In this document: piece after piece, positions 1-10,810 of the stretch
Numbering within the stretch: the stretch's first letter is position 1
Layout of the letters: the number at the start of each line of letters is the position of its first letter
Assembly (NCBI GenBank): GCA_937921595.1
Contig: CAKZTD010000112.1
Span: 1-64,000, forward strand
Length of the DNA: 64,000 nucleotides
Direction: 5' to 3'
Origin: an uncultured Saprospiraceae bacterium
GTDB taxonomy: Bacteria > Bacteroidota > Bacteroidia > Chitinophagales > Saprospiraceae
Notes under the pieces: generated by a model
Told to the model about the DNA's origin: nothing
Seen by the model: only the letters and a program-made list of their open reading frames with translations
The model's database searches: none
Position numbers and translations under genes: made by a program

Positions 1-3000
1 TCATAGTTTTCTAAAACGGTCAATTCTAAATGGACAATACTATCACAACCATTTGTTGTTTGATAAGAATGTGTGTAATTACCGGAGTTCGTATAAATAG
101 AATCACCAAAGATAAACTCACTTCCTTCGCATATTGAATCAATGCTAAATTGCTCAAAATTCGGATGAACAATCAAATTTAAAATTACAATACTATCGCA
201 TCCATTGTCAGCGGTCAAGGTGTCTGTGTATTGCCCTTCATTTTGAATATAATCATTGACAAAAAAGGTGGAATCTCCACTACAAATTTCGGCATCTATT
301 GGATTGAGTATAGTAGGTGTTACAAAAAGATCGATATGGATAATACTATCGCAACCATGTTCAGTTTGATGAGTAAAAGTATACATCCCCGTTTCTGTAA
401 GTGTAGAGTCTTCAAAAATATAAACTTGAGTATCACATATGTTTACAGACGTGGAATCCTCATAATTTGGAAACACATTTACATTCATTAAAATGATGCT
501 ATCACAACCGTTAATAGTACTGAGCGTATCAGAGTAGATACCAGGGACTGTTAATGTTTCTGCATTAAAAACGATGGAATCTCCTTCGCAAAAAGATGCT
601 TCAAGCATAGTTGGCGACGTAGCCCTAAATATTTCTAGAAACACTACATCAGAAACGACACTACAAGAGTCATTGTATATATTTCCTGAGTCATCAGAAA
701 TCAAAATTTGATAATATCCAGAATCCAAAATCGACACAAAATCAAATAGGAGAATGGAGTCATTAGCTCCAGGAATATCTTGCCAAATAGTAGTAGTATC
801 ATTTGTAAATTGCCACTGAAAATAAGGAGTATCATATCCTTGACTTAAAGCTATTTCAAATAAAACACTTTCATTTTCACAGACACTCGTATCCGGAGGC
901 AGGTTAAAACTAACATCTGGACTACACTGAAGCAATGTAATCTGCTGAGAAATTAAAGTGCTATTTCCGCAGCCATCAGTAGCTATCCATGATCGATTTA
1001 CCGTCTGAATATCTATACAAGATCCAATAACTGTTTCTTCATCATAGACTACATCAAGTGTACTTCCACAATCATTAATGAAATCTAATATTGGAATAGG
1101 AGGGAGGTTTTCACAAGCTACAATAGTATCTTGAGGAAGAGAAAGTATCATTGGACCTGTTGTGTCAATTACAGTAACTAACTGAATAAGTGAGTCTTGA
1201 TTACCACAATCATCAATGGCTGTCCAGATTCTTCTAATCGTATAATTGTTTTCGCAGGTTTGATTGATGTTTTCAGAATAAAATTCCAGATTAAAAGATG
1301 TTCCACAACTATCTGAAACTATCGGATCAACTAAGATAGGAATCGCTCCACAATCTACGGTTACATCTATAGGCGTACCAGAAAATGTTGGTGCTGTATT
1401 GTCTTCAATAGTTATCATTTGTAAATGACTGACACTGTTTCCGCAATCATCTGCAAGGACCCATTCTCGAATAATGATTTCCGTTCCTCCACAAGGAGGC
1501 GAAGTAGACAAACTATCTGAATAAATGGCTTCACCAATTGAACTATTACAAACATCAAATTCATCACTGACATCTCCTGTTAGGTTGATGTCATATGGAT
1601 CTTCGTAACAAGACAAGGTTACATCATCTGGAACAGAAAAGCTAGGAGCAATCGTATCAATAACCATTATGATTTGAACACCAGAGTTACTATTACCACA
1701 ATCATCAGAAAGAATCCAAGTTCTTTCAATCAATCTACTTCCATCGCATAGGCCATCCGTAAATATACTATCGGTATAAGTAGCCTGAGCAATTACTTCT
1801 GAGCAATTGTTTGATCCATTTGTAATATTTCCAGTAAAATTAAGGTCATCTACGTCAGAAAGACAATTGATAGTTATATCTTCAGGCGTTTCAAAAGTAG
1901 GAGGAATATCATCAATAACTGTAATAGTTTGAACATGATTACTACTGTTATTACAATTGTCCATCCATGTCCAAGTTCTTGTTATCGTATATTCGTTTTG
2001 ACAAGTTCCAGGAATTATTGTTTCAACAAAATCTATCGTCAAATCCGCGTCGCAATTGTCTCCAACATTCTGTTCTTCTACAGATGGAATAGAGTCACAG
2101 CTTACAGTAATATCCGGAGGAAATACCAGTATAACCGGTTCCGCAAAATCTTCGATTTCTAAGCTCTGAGAAATAGTGGAGGTGTTCCCACAGTTATCGG
2201 TAGCTGTCCAGATTCGAACTAAAGTATAGCTGTTTGCACAAGAACCCGGAATAATGTTTTCTACAAAATTGATAGTAGGTGAGTTGTCACAATTATCTGT
2301 TGCAGTTAGAACATAAGGAGGCGGAATAGAATCACAACCTAATACTAAGGTGTCAAGTGACTCATTAAAAACAGGAGCTATGGTATCAACGATAGTTATG
2401 GTTTGCTGGTCAGTACTTGTATTTCCGCAAGCATCAGAAAGTGCCCAGGTTCTTTGAATGATATAATCACAGGAATCGTTTTGTAAAACAATATCATTAA
2501 AACTTATCGTCCCTAAAGTATTAGAACAATTATCTCCTATGATCAGTACTTCACTAGTTAAACTGGAATCATTTAATTCTGAAAAACAGTTGATCGTTAA
2601 ATCATCAGGTATAGACATTACCGGAGGAGTCGTATCCTGAAGGGTAATAAGTTGTTCGCCTGTTAATTCATTTCCACAAGCATCTGCTAGTCTCCAGGTT
2701 CTATGTATTATTGTTGAGCCTTCACAAGGTGTATTTGTTAAAATACTATCCACATAAACCGCTTGTCCTGTTGATAAAGTACAGTTGTCTGACTCATCAA
2801 TAACATCTCCTGTGAAGGAGAGATCACTTGCATTTACATCACAATCAAGTGTGATATCCTGAGGAATTGTAAAAGTAGGAGAGATCGTATCAGTGACTGA
2901 TATAATTTGGATGCCAGAGGTGATATTTCCACATTCATCTCCCAGCGTCCATGTTCTAAAAATAGTTCTAGTTTCTGAACATTCCGCACTGACTACGATA

Positions 3001-6000
3001 CTGTCTGAATAAACTGCTTCAAAAGTTAAAGAATCGCAGTTGTCTGTTTCATCGAAAACATCACCTGTAAATGTCAAATCATTCGGATTGACTGAACAAT
3101 CAATTATAATATCTTGAGGTAAGGTGAATAGTGGTGCAGTAGTATCGACAACAGTTATTTCCTGAGTATAAGAACTAATATTGTCACAATTATCCGCCCA
3201 GGTCCAAACCCTTATAATGGTTGTATTTTCACTACAGTTTCCAAGGATTATTGTTTCTTCAAAATTAGTAATAAGGTCAGTGTCGCAATTGTCGATTACT
3301 GTTGGATCAATCCGAACAGGGATGATTTCGCAACTTACAATTGTATCATTTGGAAAACTCAAAATTATTGGCGGAGTAGTGTCTTGGACTACGATGTTTT
3401 GAATATGAGTAAAATTATTTCCACAATTATCTGTTGATGACCAAGATCTTATTATTGTATAATTTTCGCTACAAGTTCCGGAAGTAATTGTTTCATTGAA
3501 AATAATATCTGGAGTAGTACCACAGTTATCAGATGCTATTATTTCAGGAATATCAGGAACCGTATTACAATCTATAATTAGATTTTCAGGAAGAGAATCC
3601 AAGACAGGAGCAATAGTATCTATGATGGAAATCATCTGTGTGTCAACAGCGATATTTCCACAAGCATCTGTGCCCAGCCAAAGTCTTTGAATTAAATAAT
3701 TACAAGAATCATTTACAAAAATACTATCGATGAATGTCATGCCTCCAAAATTTGAAGAACAGTTATCACTGATATATATCGGAGGACTAATAAACGAGGA
3801 ATCTTCGAGTGCTGAAAAACAATCAAGTGTTATATCTGCTACGTCTGAAATAATCGGAGGACTGGTATCCTCTACTGAGATAACTTGAATTTGGCTTGTA
3901 GCATTTCCGCAAGCATCTTCAAGACTCCAGTTTCGATAAATAATACGTGAGCCTTCACAAGGTGCATTATTGATAATGGAATCGCTGTAAATTGCTTCTC
4001 CAATATTAAAATTACAAAAATCAAATTCGGTTACTACATCACCTGTAATACCAAGGTCATCAGGATTGTCATCACAACTAATAGAAACATCTGATGGTAC
4101 TTCAAAAAGAGGTGGAATAGTATCTATTAAAGTAATCAACTGAACTTGTAATGCTGTATTTCCACATTCATCGGAAAACGCCCAGGTACGTTCGATTTGT
4201 CCGGTCCATTCGCAAGAAACATTTGGAGTAAATACATCTGTAAAAGTAAATGTTCCTAGATTTTCATCACAATTATCCGATCCATTAAAAGGTTCTCCAG
4301 TTATAGTTATATTTTGATTGTCTAAATGGCAATCTATTGTTAAATCAATTGGTAAATCAAATAAGGGAGGGATCGTATCAATGATAAAAATCAATTGAGT
4401 ATCTACAGATATATTTCCGCAATCATCCATCAAATTCCAAATTCTTGTAATGGTTCCTTCGGCAGAGCAGGAAGGATTGATTTCAATAATATCTGTATAA
4501 GCAGCTTCTCCGATTGTATCATCACAGTTGTCTGATTCATCTAAGACGTCTCCTGTAATCGTTAAATTATCAGCATCCTGATCACATTGAATGCTTAAAT
4601 CAATGGGAGCAGAAAATACAGGAGGGGTTGAATCAATAAAAACAATATTTTGAATATGTTCGGTCGTATTACCACAATCATCAACTAATATCCAAGTTCT
4701 TATTATGGTACCAGAACCTATACAATCGGATATGACTTCATCAGAATAAGTGGCATCACCAATGATGGAAGTACAATTGTCATTTTCATCAAAAACATCT
4801 CCTGTTAGATTTAAATCATTAATATCAACTTCACAAGAAACGGTAATATCAGAAGGTGGAGAAAAAGTAGGTGGGCTTGTATCTTCAACGCTGATTGTTT
4901 GGGTGGAAGACGCTGTATTTCCGCAAGCATCCGTCCATGTCCAAATACGCTCAAGTGTATAAGTTCCTTCACAGCTTCCTGAAGTGGTTGCTTCACTATA
5001 AGCAATATTAACTTCACTGTCGCAATTATCTGCTACTTGGGGTTCCTGTGGAGATGGGATCGTATCGCAAGAAATAGTGATGTCTTCTGGAAAAACCAAA
5101 ATTACAGGATTGGAAGCATCCTCAACATTGAGTTCTCTTGTAACTATTGTTTCATTACCGCAAGCATCTGTTGCTGTCCATGTTCTAACGAGTACAAATG
5201 AGTTGGGACAACTTGCAGAAATAAGTGATTCTGAAAATACAACAGTTGGATTTGGATCACAATTGTCGATGAGTGTTACTTCAGGTGGAGTAGGAATACT
5301 ATCACAGACAGCGTAAGGAATTTCTGTAATTCCAATGATCTGAGGTCCAAGTGTATCCATCATCATGATTAACTGAGTATCACGACCTATATTTCCACAA
5401 TCATCTATAGCTTCCCATACTCTTGTGATTTGAATTTGACCATCACAGCCAAAATCATTTTCAAAAATGTCAGTATAGTTTACATTAACCGAGGTTGAAT
5501 CACAATCATCAAAAGCTATAGGACTTTGCCCAGTTAGATTAAGATCCATGAAATCATCAGTACAGGATATGGTAATATCTTCTGGTGCATCAATTATTGG
5601 AGGACTAGTATCAATTAAAATTATTCTTTGGATAGCAGAATAAGTATTTCCACAATCATCAGTCAAACTCCAATTTCGATTGATTTGCCCCGTTCCATTA
5701 CAAAAACCATCGGTAATTAAGGAATCAGAGTAAACGACATCAATGATATCGGGATCACAGTTGTCTTGAGTATCTGTTACGATTCCTGTAATCCCCAAAT
5801 CAAGAATATCATCAACACATTCCAATGTTATATCTGATGGCTGAGTAAAATATGGTGGCAAAGTATCAATAATAGTTGTGGTAGGTATTCCTGGAGGATC
5901 AATTTCCTGACAAGGGTATTCTAAGACATAAATAGAGTCGATTCCAATACAGCCAAACTCGTTTGTAACTTCCAGAAAATAAATTCCTGGCATGTTTACA

Positions 6001-7562
6001 CTGATGTTCTGTCCTAAATAGGAGTCACCAAAGGGCCCTGTCCAGGAGTAAGAAAATCCATCATCAAGTGCGAAAAGATCTGAAATAACATTGGCACAAT
6101 CATATACTGGATCACTACCAATATTGGCTGGTGGTTCATCAAGAAAAGCTTCGACTACGATCGTATCAAAAGTCAATTCACAATCGTCCATATAAGCTGA
6201 ACCTACAATATACGTTCCGGGTGCATCTACATAGATAAGTGTATCATAAATGCTGGACGAATCTGTTAATATATTTCCATCAATAGTAGACCATTCATAA
6301 TAGGAATCTGGATAAGGTTCTTCTACCTGTAAGGTAGCAATTGGATGATCACAGGTTATTGTATCACCGATAGCGTTGGATACTAATTTATCCAATACGA
6401 TAAATGTAAAAGGCCCCGCAAAATCTTTTAGCTGAGCAGTAAATGAGCTCGAAGCTCTTGCTTTAAATATTACATTGGCAAATGGCAGATCACAAGCATC
6501 TAAGTCGACGACTAATTGAGGATCAATTCCAAAATCATATAAATTTAATCCAATCTCGACAAATTGACCGGGTTGATAAAAATTAGTCGTATTACCAAGG
6601 TCATCTAAAGTACCCCAAGGTGGCCCAGGCCATGTTTCCTGATTGGTAATTCCACAACCAAACTCATTTCCCATAGGAGGAAGAATATCAGCATAGCCAT
6701 AATTTGAATTAACAGAAGCACCGTCTAGATCGTTTCCAAAATCAAAGCCAGCTGGGTCAAGGTTTTCAAAATCAAACCTCTTTACCCAAATTCTGATCTC
6801 AAAGTCGGGGATATTACTTGTGTTCATGTTTACTGTTACGATCATATCACCAATCTTTGTGATATTACCTAACTCATCAAACTGCCAGGCGGTATGCCCT
6901 TCTTCTGTTCCTACTGATTGAAACCCTGTTATAGGATCATAAACAATTTCATTCGCAAATAACTCTGCATCAAAATAGCTATTCCCATTACTGGAGATCC
7001 TTGAAAAACCAAGATATAACCATAATGGGTTTTCAGCGAAAGTACCATCTCGTCGTAAGTGAGCATAACAATCAATCAAATCGTTTTTAGGAACAACATT
7101 GTGAACCCCTGTATCCCAGTCTTCTAAAGGTTCGCCATTTTTACTGGCTGTCACATAAGAAGAGGAATCAATAGCTCCGCTTCCACCAAAATAATCCCGC
7201 ACATAAGTGGCATCTTGCCACCGTCTACCATTTATAATAGAATTTGGTGGAACTGCCATTTTTTGTGCAAAAAATATATTATTTCCACCTTGCAATAAAT
7301 TTCTATAGTATTGGGTACCTGTTGTATCAATTACATTTCTTCCTGGGCCATCATAAACAGAACTGTTAAAAAACCAATCATCTGCTGTATTTCCATTGGT
7401 AGGAATAGAAGAACCGAAATACTCCGTACCATTGGCGTAAGTATAGCCGTCTATACCAAACCCAGCTCTAATACAAGATCCTTCTAGGGTCTGTGATAAT
7501 GCTTGGAAAGGCATTAACACTAAAAAAGCAAATAAAATGGTATGTTTTAAAATTCTTGACAT
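1..7562 (-). CDS. Giant secreted adhesin-like protein with HYR-like repeats (3' end outside window)
   Basis: The reading frame starts at an ATG at 7562 and is still open at base 1, giving at least 2520 codons. I checked the frame at both ends and in the middle. The first ~22 residues are a signal peptide (MSRILKHTILFAFLVLMPFQ, then ALSQ). An N-terminal globular region of ~400 residues and a PKD/Ig-like stretch follow. Then come about 20 tandem HYR-like domains of 80-85 residues, each with the pattern P.DITI.C...DNCD...RTW...D.CGN and an IDTTPP-type linker. After these are an Ig-like domain and at least four ~75-residue repeats ending in NGCDSI. The C-terminus, where a T9SS signal would be expected, lies outside the window. 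Such proteins are surface adhesins or gliding/biofilm proteins in Bacteroidota; the exact role is inferred. The paired Cys residues in each HYR unit fit an exported protein. Confidence 0.9.
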   Translation of the reverse strand, partial: MSRILKHTILFAFLVLMPFQALSQTLEGSCIRAGFGIDGYTYANGTEYFGSSIPTNGNTADDWFFNSSVYDGPGRNVIDTTGTQYYRNLLQGGNNIFFAQKMAVPPNSIINGRRWQDATYVRDYFGGSGAIDSSSYVTASKNGEPLEDWDTGVHNVVPKNDLIDCYAHLRRDGTFAENPLWLYLGFSRISSNGNSYFDAELFANEIVYDPITGFQSVGTEEGHTAWQFDELGNITKIGDMIVTVNMNTSNIPDFEIRIWVKRFDFENLDPAGFDFGNDLDGASVNSNYGYADILPPMGNEFGCGITNQETWPGPPWGTLDDLGNTTNFYQPGQFVEIGLNLYDFGIDPQLVVDLDACDLPFANVIFKARASSSFTAQLKDFAGPFTFIVLDKLVSNAIGDTITCDHPIATLQVEEPYPDSYYEWSTIDGNILTDSSSIYDTLIYVDAPGTYIVGSAYMDDCELTFDTIVVEAFLDEPPANIGSDPVYDCANVISDLFALDDGFSYSWTGPFGDSYLGQNISVNMPGIYFLEVTNEFGCIGIDSIYVLEYPCQEIDPPGIPTTTIIDTLPPYFTQPSDITLECVDDILDLGITGIVTDTQDNCDPDIIDVVYSDSLITDGFCNGTGQINRNWSLTDDCGNTYSAIQRIILIDTSPPIIDAPEDITISCTDDFMDLNLTGQSPIAFDDCDSTSVNVNYTDIFENDFGCDGQIQITRVWEAIDDCGNIGRDTQLIMMMDTLGPQIIGITEIPYAVCDSIPTPPEVTLIDNCDPNPTVVFSESLISASCPNSFVLVRTWTATDACGNETIVTRELNVEDASNPVILVFPEDITISCDTIPSPQEPQVADNCDSEVNIAYSEATTSGSCEGTYTLERIWTWTDACGNTASSTQTISVEDTSPPTFSPPSDITVSCEVDINDLNLTGDVFDENDNCTSIIGDATYSDEVISDCIGSGTIIRTWILVDDCGNTTEHIQNIVFIDSTPPVFSAPIDLSIQCDQDADNLTITGDVLDESDNCDDTIGEAAYTDIIEINPSCSAEGTITRIWNLMDDCGNISVDTQLIFIIDTIPPLFDLPIDLTIDCHLDNQNITITGEPFNGSDNCDENLGTFTFTDVFTPNVSCEWTGQIERTWAFSDECGNTALQVQLITLIDTIPPLFEVPSDVSISCDDNPDDLGITGDVVTEFDFCNFNIGEAIYSDSIINNAPCEGSRIIYRNWSLEDACGNATSQIQVISVEDTSPPIISDVADITLDCFSALEDSSFISPPIYISDNCSSNFGGMTFIDSIFVNDSCNYLIQRLWLGTDACGNIAVDTQMISIIDTIAPVLDSLPENLIIDCNTVPDIPEIIASDNCGTTPDIIFNETITSGTCSENYTIIRSWSSTDNCGNNFTHIQNIVVQDTTPPIILSFPNDTIVSCEIIPVRIDPTVIDNCDTDLITNFEETIILGNCSENTTIIRVWTWADNCDNISSYTQEITVVDTTAPLFTLPQDIIIDCSVNPNDLTFTGDVFDETDNCDSLTFEAVYSDSIVVSAECSETRTIFRTWTLGDECGNITSGIQIISVTDTISPTFTIPQDITLDCDVNASDLSFTGDVIDESDNCTLSTGQAVYVDSILTNTPCEGSTIIHRTWRLADACGNELTGEQLITLQDTTPPVMSIPDDLTINCFSELNDSSLTSEVLIIGDNCSNTLGTISFNDIVLQNDSCDYIIQRTWALSDACGNTSTDQQTITIVDTIAPVFNESLDTLVLGCDSIPPPYVLTATDNCDNSPTINFVENIIPGSCANSYTLVRIWTATDNCGNTSTISQSLEIEDFAEPVILVFPPDITVSCDSIPSVEEQNVGDNCDADLTIDFVETIIPGTCQNEYTITRTWTWMDNCNNSSNHVQTITVIDDIPPTFETPEDITINCLSDVDDLNFTGNITNGSNNCSEVIAQATYTDSIFTDGLCDGSRLIERTWILSDDCGNSNSGVQIIMVIDTIAPSFSVPDDVTLSCYEDPYDINLTGDVSDEFDVCNSSIGEAIYSDSLSTSPPCGGTEIIIREWVLADDCGNSVSHLQMITIEDNTAPTFSGTPIDVTVDCGAIPILVDPIVSDSCGTSFNLEFYSENINQTCENNYTIRRIWTAIDDCGNQDSLIQLVTVIDTTGPMILSLPQDTIVACENLPPIPILDFINDCGSTLDVVYDEETVIGSCIDIQTVNRSWIATDGCGNSTLISQQITLLQCSPDVSFNLPPDTSVCENESVLFEIALSQGYDTPYFQWQFTNDTTTIWQDIPGANDSILLFDFVSILDSGYYQILISDDSGNIYNDSCSVVSDVVFLEIFRATSPTMLEASFCEGDSIVFNAETLTVPGIYSDTLSTINGCDSIILMNVNVFPNYEDSTSVNICDTQVYIFEDSTLTETGMYTFTHQTEHGCDSIIHIDLFVTPTILNPIDAEICSGDSTFFVNDYIQNEGQYTDTLTADNGCDSIVILNLIVHPNFEQFSIDSICEGSEFIFGDSIYTNSGNYTHSYQTTNGCDSIVHLELTVLENY
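920..5875 (-). repeat. About 20 tandem HYR-like domain repeats of ~250 bp
   Basis: Reading the giant frame by eye, I count roughly 20 units of 235-260 bp. There are two main types. Type A has a DL.LTGDV.DE.DNC insertion (~84 residues). Type B is shorter (~79 residues), with a SCD.IP.P...DNCD core. In protein order the types run A A B B A A A A A' B B A A A' B B A A B B. The boundaries are approximate. Confidence 0.8.
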
Positions 7563-7626
7563 AAAACAATGTTGGGTGTAGGGGAGTTAAAAAGAGCTAG
7601 GAATATGTAATTATGAATACATCAAA

Positions 7627-7648
7627 GGGGGGGAACTAAAGGGGGGGG
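7627..7648. repeat. Two poly-G tracts (G7 and G8) upstream of the giant gene
   Basis: Runs of seven G (7627-7633) and eight G (7641-7648) lie 65 and 79 bp upstream of the giant gene's start codon. In the gene's orientation they read as C7 and C8, each followed by TTT. Such tracts stand out in this AT-rich DNA and are the classical substrate for slipped-strand length variation. The rest of 7563-7797 shows no gene. Confidence 0.6.
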
Positions 7649-7797
7649 AAATGAGAATAAGGCAAAATTAAGGCCAATCTAGTATTTGTATTGTTAATGT
7701 TTTGAAGAGGGCTAAGGGTAAGGCTAGAAAGTCTAAAGATTTAGTTTCTTCTAGTGATTGAAAGATTTTTTTGTGAAAGTATTTTTAGAAAGCCAAT

Positions 7798-9726
7798 CTA
7801 AAAAATAATACGACATCGAGGGAGTAGTTTTTTTATTTTTCTTTGCTCTTCCTTTGATAAATTATTTCCTTCTAAATTAAGTATTCTCAGGCCTTTCATA
7901 TCTTGAATTGATTCAGGTAAGGTTGTTAATTTATTATAACTAAAATTAACTTCATATAGGTTTTTACGAACAGTCATGTATTCAGGGAAAGTAGTGAGTA
8001 GATTGTGACTTAAATTTATTTTTTTTAAAAAATCTTTTCCTCTAAATAAATCAGGGAGTTTTGTGAGTTGATTATTTGCTACCGAGAAAGTTGTTAATCT
8101 TTTGCATTCACTAATTGATTCTGGTAAGCTTGTTAATTGATTGTTGTCAAGTGTGAGCGTTTGCAAAGATTTTAATTTTCCAATAGATTCGGGCAGACTC
8201 GTGAGTTTATTGTTTTTTAATGAGAGGGTGGTTAAGTTTTCTAATTTTCCAATTGAGTCAGGAAGTTGAGTCAGTTGATTATTGTCTAATTCAAGTTGAG
8301 TCAGTTTTATAAATTGAGTAATAGAATCAGAAATACTTGAAATCAAATTATCTTTTAAGTTTAGTCTTCTTAACTTTATTAAACCTCCAATATTATCAGG
8401 GATATTCGCTAGTTGATTTCCTTGCATAGAAAGATAGGTTAAGGTTTTCATTTTTCCAATGACTTCAGGGAATACCTTAAATTGATTGTTGTTTAAATGA
8501 AATGTGGAAAAGTTAGTGTTTTTGTTTAAATCTTTCGGAAGGAATTCTAATTGATTGTTGTTTATTACAAAGGTACTCAGGCTGGAAGGTTTGTTGGAAA
8601 TATTAAATGTTTTAATTTGATTATTACTCAAATTTATATGACGTAGTTTAGGTGTTTTTGAGATGCAATTTGGAACTTCTGTAAGTTGATTGCCATTTAA
8701 GTAAAGCCATCGTAGCTCATTAAGATTAGCAAAAGATTCAGGAATTTCTGTAAGCTTATTTATACTCAAATCAAATTCTATTAAGTTCTGAAGCTCACCG
8801 ATTGATTCCGGTAAAGTAGTGATCGCAGACCTCTTTATTTTTAATTGTTCTAAATTTTTCAACTTTCCAATTGACTCAGGAATAGTCGTCAAATTTATAC
8901 TTCCTATGTAGAGTTCTTTAAGACTATTTAATTGGCCAATGGATTCTGGAAGTGTTTTGTATTCATTAAAGCTAATATTCAAAACTTCTAAGTTTTTTAA
9001 ATTACCTATGGTCTTAGGAATGCTGGAGATTTTATTTCCTGAGAGAGCGAGCCAGGTTAGTTTTTTTAATTTACCTATAGAATTAGGGAGACTAGTAATT
9101 CGATTCTCTTGAAAGATCATAAGGTCTAAATTTCTTAGCTTGCCAATGGAGGAAGGTAAAGATTCTAATTTATTTCCGCCGAAATTAATATCTTTCAAAT
9201 TTCTCAATTTGCCAATAGAATGAGGGATCTCTGTCAATTGATTATGGTAGGCTTCGAAATGGACTAGGGTTTTTAATCGTCCAATATTATCAGGAAGTTT
9301 AGTTAACCTGTTTTCAGTCAAATTCAGACGCTTTAGTCTTTTTAAATTTGTAATAGATTTTGGAAGTTCTCTGAGATCGTTGTCAGATAAATCTAAAGTA
9401 TTTAATCGTTTTAGTTTGCCTAAGCTTTCAGGAAGCTTGCTTATATTATTGCTTCGAAACCAAAGTGATTTTAATTTCTTTAGGTTGCCAATCGCATTTA
9501 ATTGTTCGTGATATGAATTAAAATAAATGTTTAGATGGCGTAATTTCGGAAATGTTTGAAACGAATCTTTTAAAAAAGAATCTGCGTCATCATTACCTGC
9601 GAAAAGATAGTAAACTTTTTTAGGTGTTTTGGCTGCCTCTTTGAAGTTAGAATATTCCTTAGATCGCTGACTAAATACTAATATTGAGCTAATAAAGAAA
9701 AGAGTAAATAGAAAGATTCGTTTCAT
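7798..9726 (-). CDS. Exported leucine-rich-repeat protein
   Basis: 642 residues. A signal peptide (first ~19 residues, ending VFSQ) is followed by a short region and then about 23 leucine-rich repeats of 22-23 residues with the consensus LP.SIGKLKNL..L.L..N.L. This is the bacterial LRR type common in Bacteroidota and Leptospira. The solenoid is a protein-binding surface; no enzyme domain is visible. The last repeat is capped by a short basic/Cys segment. There is no obvious T9SS tail, so it may stay in the periplasm or leave by another route. The WG-repeat gene lies 6 bp upstream on the same strand, suggesting one transcript. The partner is unknown. Confidence 0.85.
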   Translation of the reverse strand: MKRIFLFTLFFISSILVFSQRSKEYSNFKEAAKTPKKVYYLFAGNDDADSFLKDSFQTFPKLRHLNIYFNSYHEQLNAIGNLKKLKSLWFRSNNISKLPESLGKLKRLNTLDLSDNDLRELPKSITNLKRLKRLNLTENRLTKLPDNIGRLKTLVHFEAYHNQLTEIPHSIGKLRNLKDINFGGNKLESLPSSIGKLRNLDLMIFQENRITSLPNSIGKLKKLTWLALSGNKISSIPKTIGNLKNLEVLNISFNEYKTLPESIGQLNSLKELYIGSINLTTIPESIGKLKNLEQLKIKRSAITTLPESIGELQNLIEFDLSINKLTEIPESFANLNELRWLYLNGNQLTEVPNCISKTPKLRHINLSNNQIKTFNISNKPSSLSTFVINNNQLEFLPKDLNKNTNFSTFHLNNNQFKVFPEVIGKMKTLTYLSMQGNQLANIPDNIGGLIKLRRLNLKDNLISSISDSITQFIKLTQLELDNNQLTQLPDSIGKLENLTTLSLKNNKLTSLPESIGKLKSLQTLTLDNNQLTSLPESISECKRLTTFSVANNQLTKLPDLFRGKDFLKKINLSHNLLTTFPEYMTVRKNLYEVNFSYNKLTTLPESIQDMKGLRILNLEGNNLSKEEQRKIKKLLPRCRIIF

Positions 9727-9732
9727 AAGTTT

Positions 9733-10689
9733 TTAATTGCTAGGTACTGTTCTTTTAAAATATTCTTTGCCTCCAAATTTTACATACCCAAATTTGTTTT
9801 TTTCATATTCTGCTAATGCATAAATTCCTGATTCGAGTTTAATACTGTGGTAAATGGCTTCCACTGTAGTTTGTCCACTTCCATTGATCATACCCCATTT
9901 ATCTCCGATTCTAACTTTTGCAACAAAGATTTCATTGTCCATAAAGCGTTCGAATTTTATGTCATCATAAATAAAGTCTATCTGAGTATTGACTATAGAT
10001 TTTGCTTCTTGGGAGGAATCTTTTTTTGCTTCGTATTGGATGATAATCGGTTGATTTGGTTTTACTGTGTAGAAACCGTATTTGTCATTCTTTTTCACTA
10101 GAATTTTATTTCGACCATATCCGATCAATGAGTCTAGCTGTAAATTTGTAGTATCGGTAAGTTTCTTATGATTTAAAGAATCGTATTGAATATAATATTC
10201 ATAAACGAGTTCATACTTCCCTTCTTTTTTTACAGAATGTTTCTTAGGATCGGTAGGGTAACTGATAACACAACCAGTGCTAAAGGGAAAAATTTCTTCT
10301 TTTACTTTTTTCCCTTTGCGATTAATTATCTTGTATTTGTTATTCTTTTTTACAGAAGTATAATCTCGATAAAATCGAGTAACACCCTCATACTTCGGTT
10401 TAAGATGCCATTCTCCTTTTTGATTAATGTAGCCGTATTTTTCACCAGATTTAGCAATCGCTAATCCGTTGAAAAAGAAATCTACAGAATCAAACTTACA
10501 TTCAATGACCTGCTTTCCATCTTCATTAGTAAATCCCCATTTTCCATGATCAACCAGTGGGTAAAACCGCTCGTTATTTTTATCCAATGCTAGAATGTTT
10601 TTATTGCTCATGCAATGCATAAAGAATAAAACTGGTAAAAGGAGGAAGAATATTTTTTTCAAAAGCTTTACATTTTTAAAGAAAATCAA
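9733..10689 (-). CDS. WG-repeat protein, probable lipoprotein
   Basis: Up to 318 residues, with WG-type repeats such as HGKWGFTNEDGKQVIE, GEKYGYINQKGEWHLKPKY and GDKWGMINGSGQTTVEAIY. These match the WG beta-hairpin repeat family, which is of unknown, probably binding, function. The N-terminus is hydrophobic and ends near FFMHC, a weak lipobox. No ATG gives a full signal sequence. The longest frame begins at a TTG at 10689; another TTG at 10662 would give the cleaner start LKKIFFLLLPVLFF. The gene lies 6 bp upstream of the LRR gene and is probably co-transcribed with it. The start is uncertain; the family assignment is firm. Confidence 0.75.
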   Translation of the reverse strand: MIFFKNVKLLKKIFFLLLPVLFFMHCMSNKNILALDKNNERFYPLVDHGKWGFTNEDGKQVIECKFDSVDFFFNGLAIAKSGEKYGYINQKGEWHLKPKYEGVTRFYRDYTSVKKNNKYKIINRKGKKVKEEIFPFSTGCVISYPTDPKKHSVKKEGKYELVYEYYIQYDSLNHKKLTDTTNLQLDSLIGYGRNKILVKKNDKYGFYTVKPNQPIIIQYEAKKDSSQEAKSIVNTQIDFIYDDIKFERFMDNEIFVAKVRIGDKWGMINGSGQTTVEAIYHSIKLESGIYALAEYEKNKFGYVKFGGKEYFKRTVPSN

Positions 10690-10810
10690 ACTAAATAAAA
10701 TGGAAAATATGTTCTCTGTACCTCCGCAATATCTTAATTACAAAGGCACAGAAAACACATAGATTTTATAGTTACTAACTAACAAGGATTTTTCCTCATG
10801 TTTCAAGTTC

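Noticed and set aside
181-5316. Plus-strand and other-frame ORFs inside the giant gene
   Set aside because: They are shadows of the minus-strand frame and simply reflect its repeated composition.
920-5875. Periodic ~250-bp structure as a CRISPR or DNA satellite
   Set aside because: The period is coding: it matches diverged HYR-like protein domains in one open frame, with no identical repeats or spacers.
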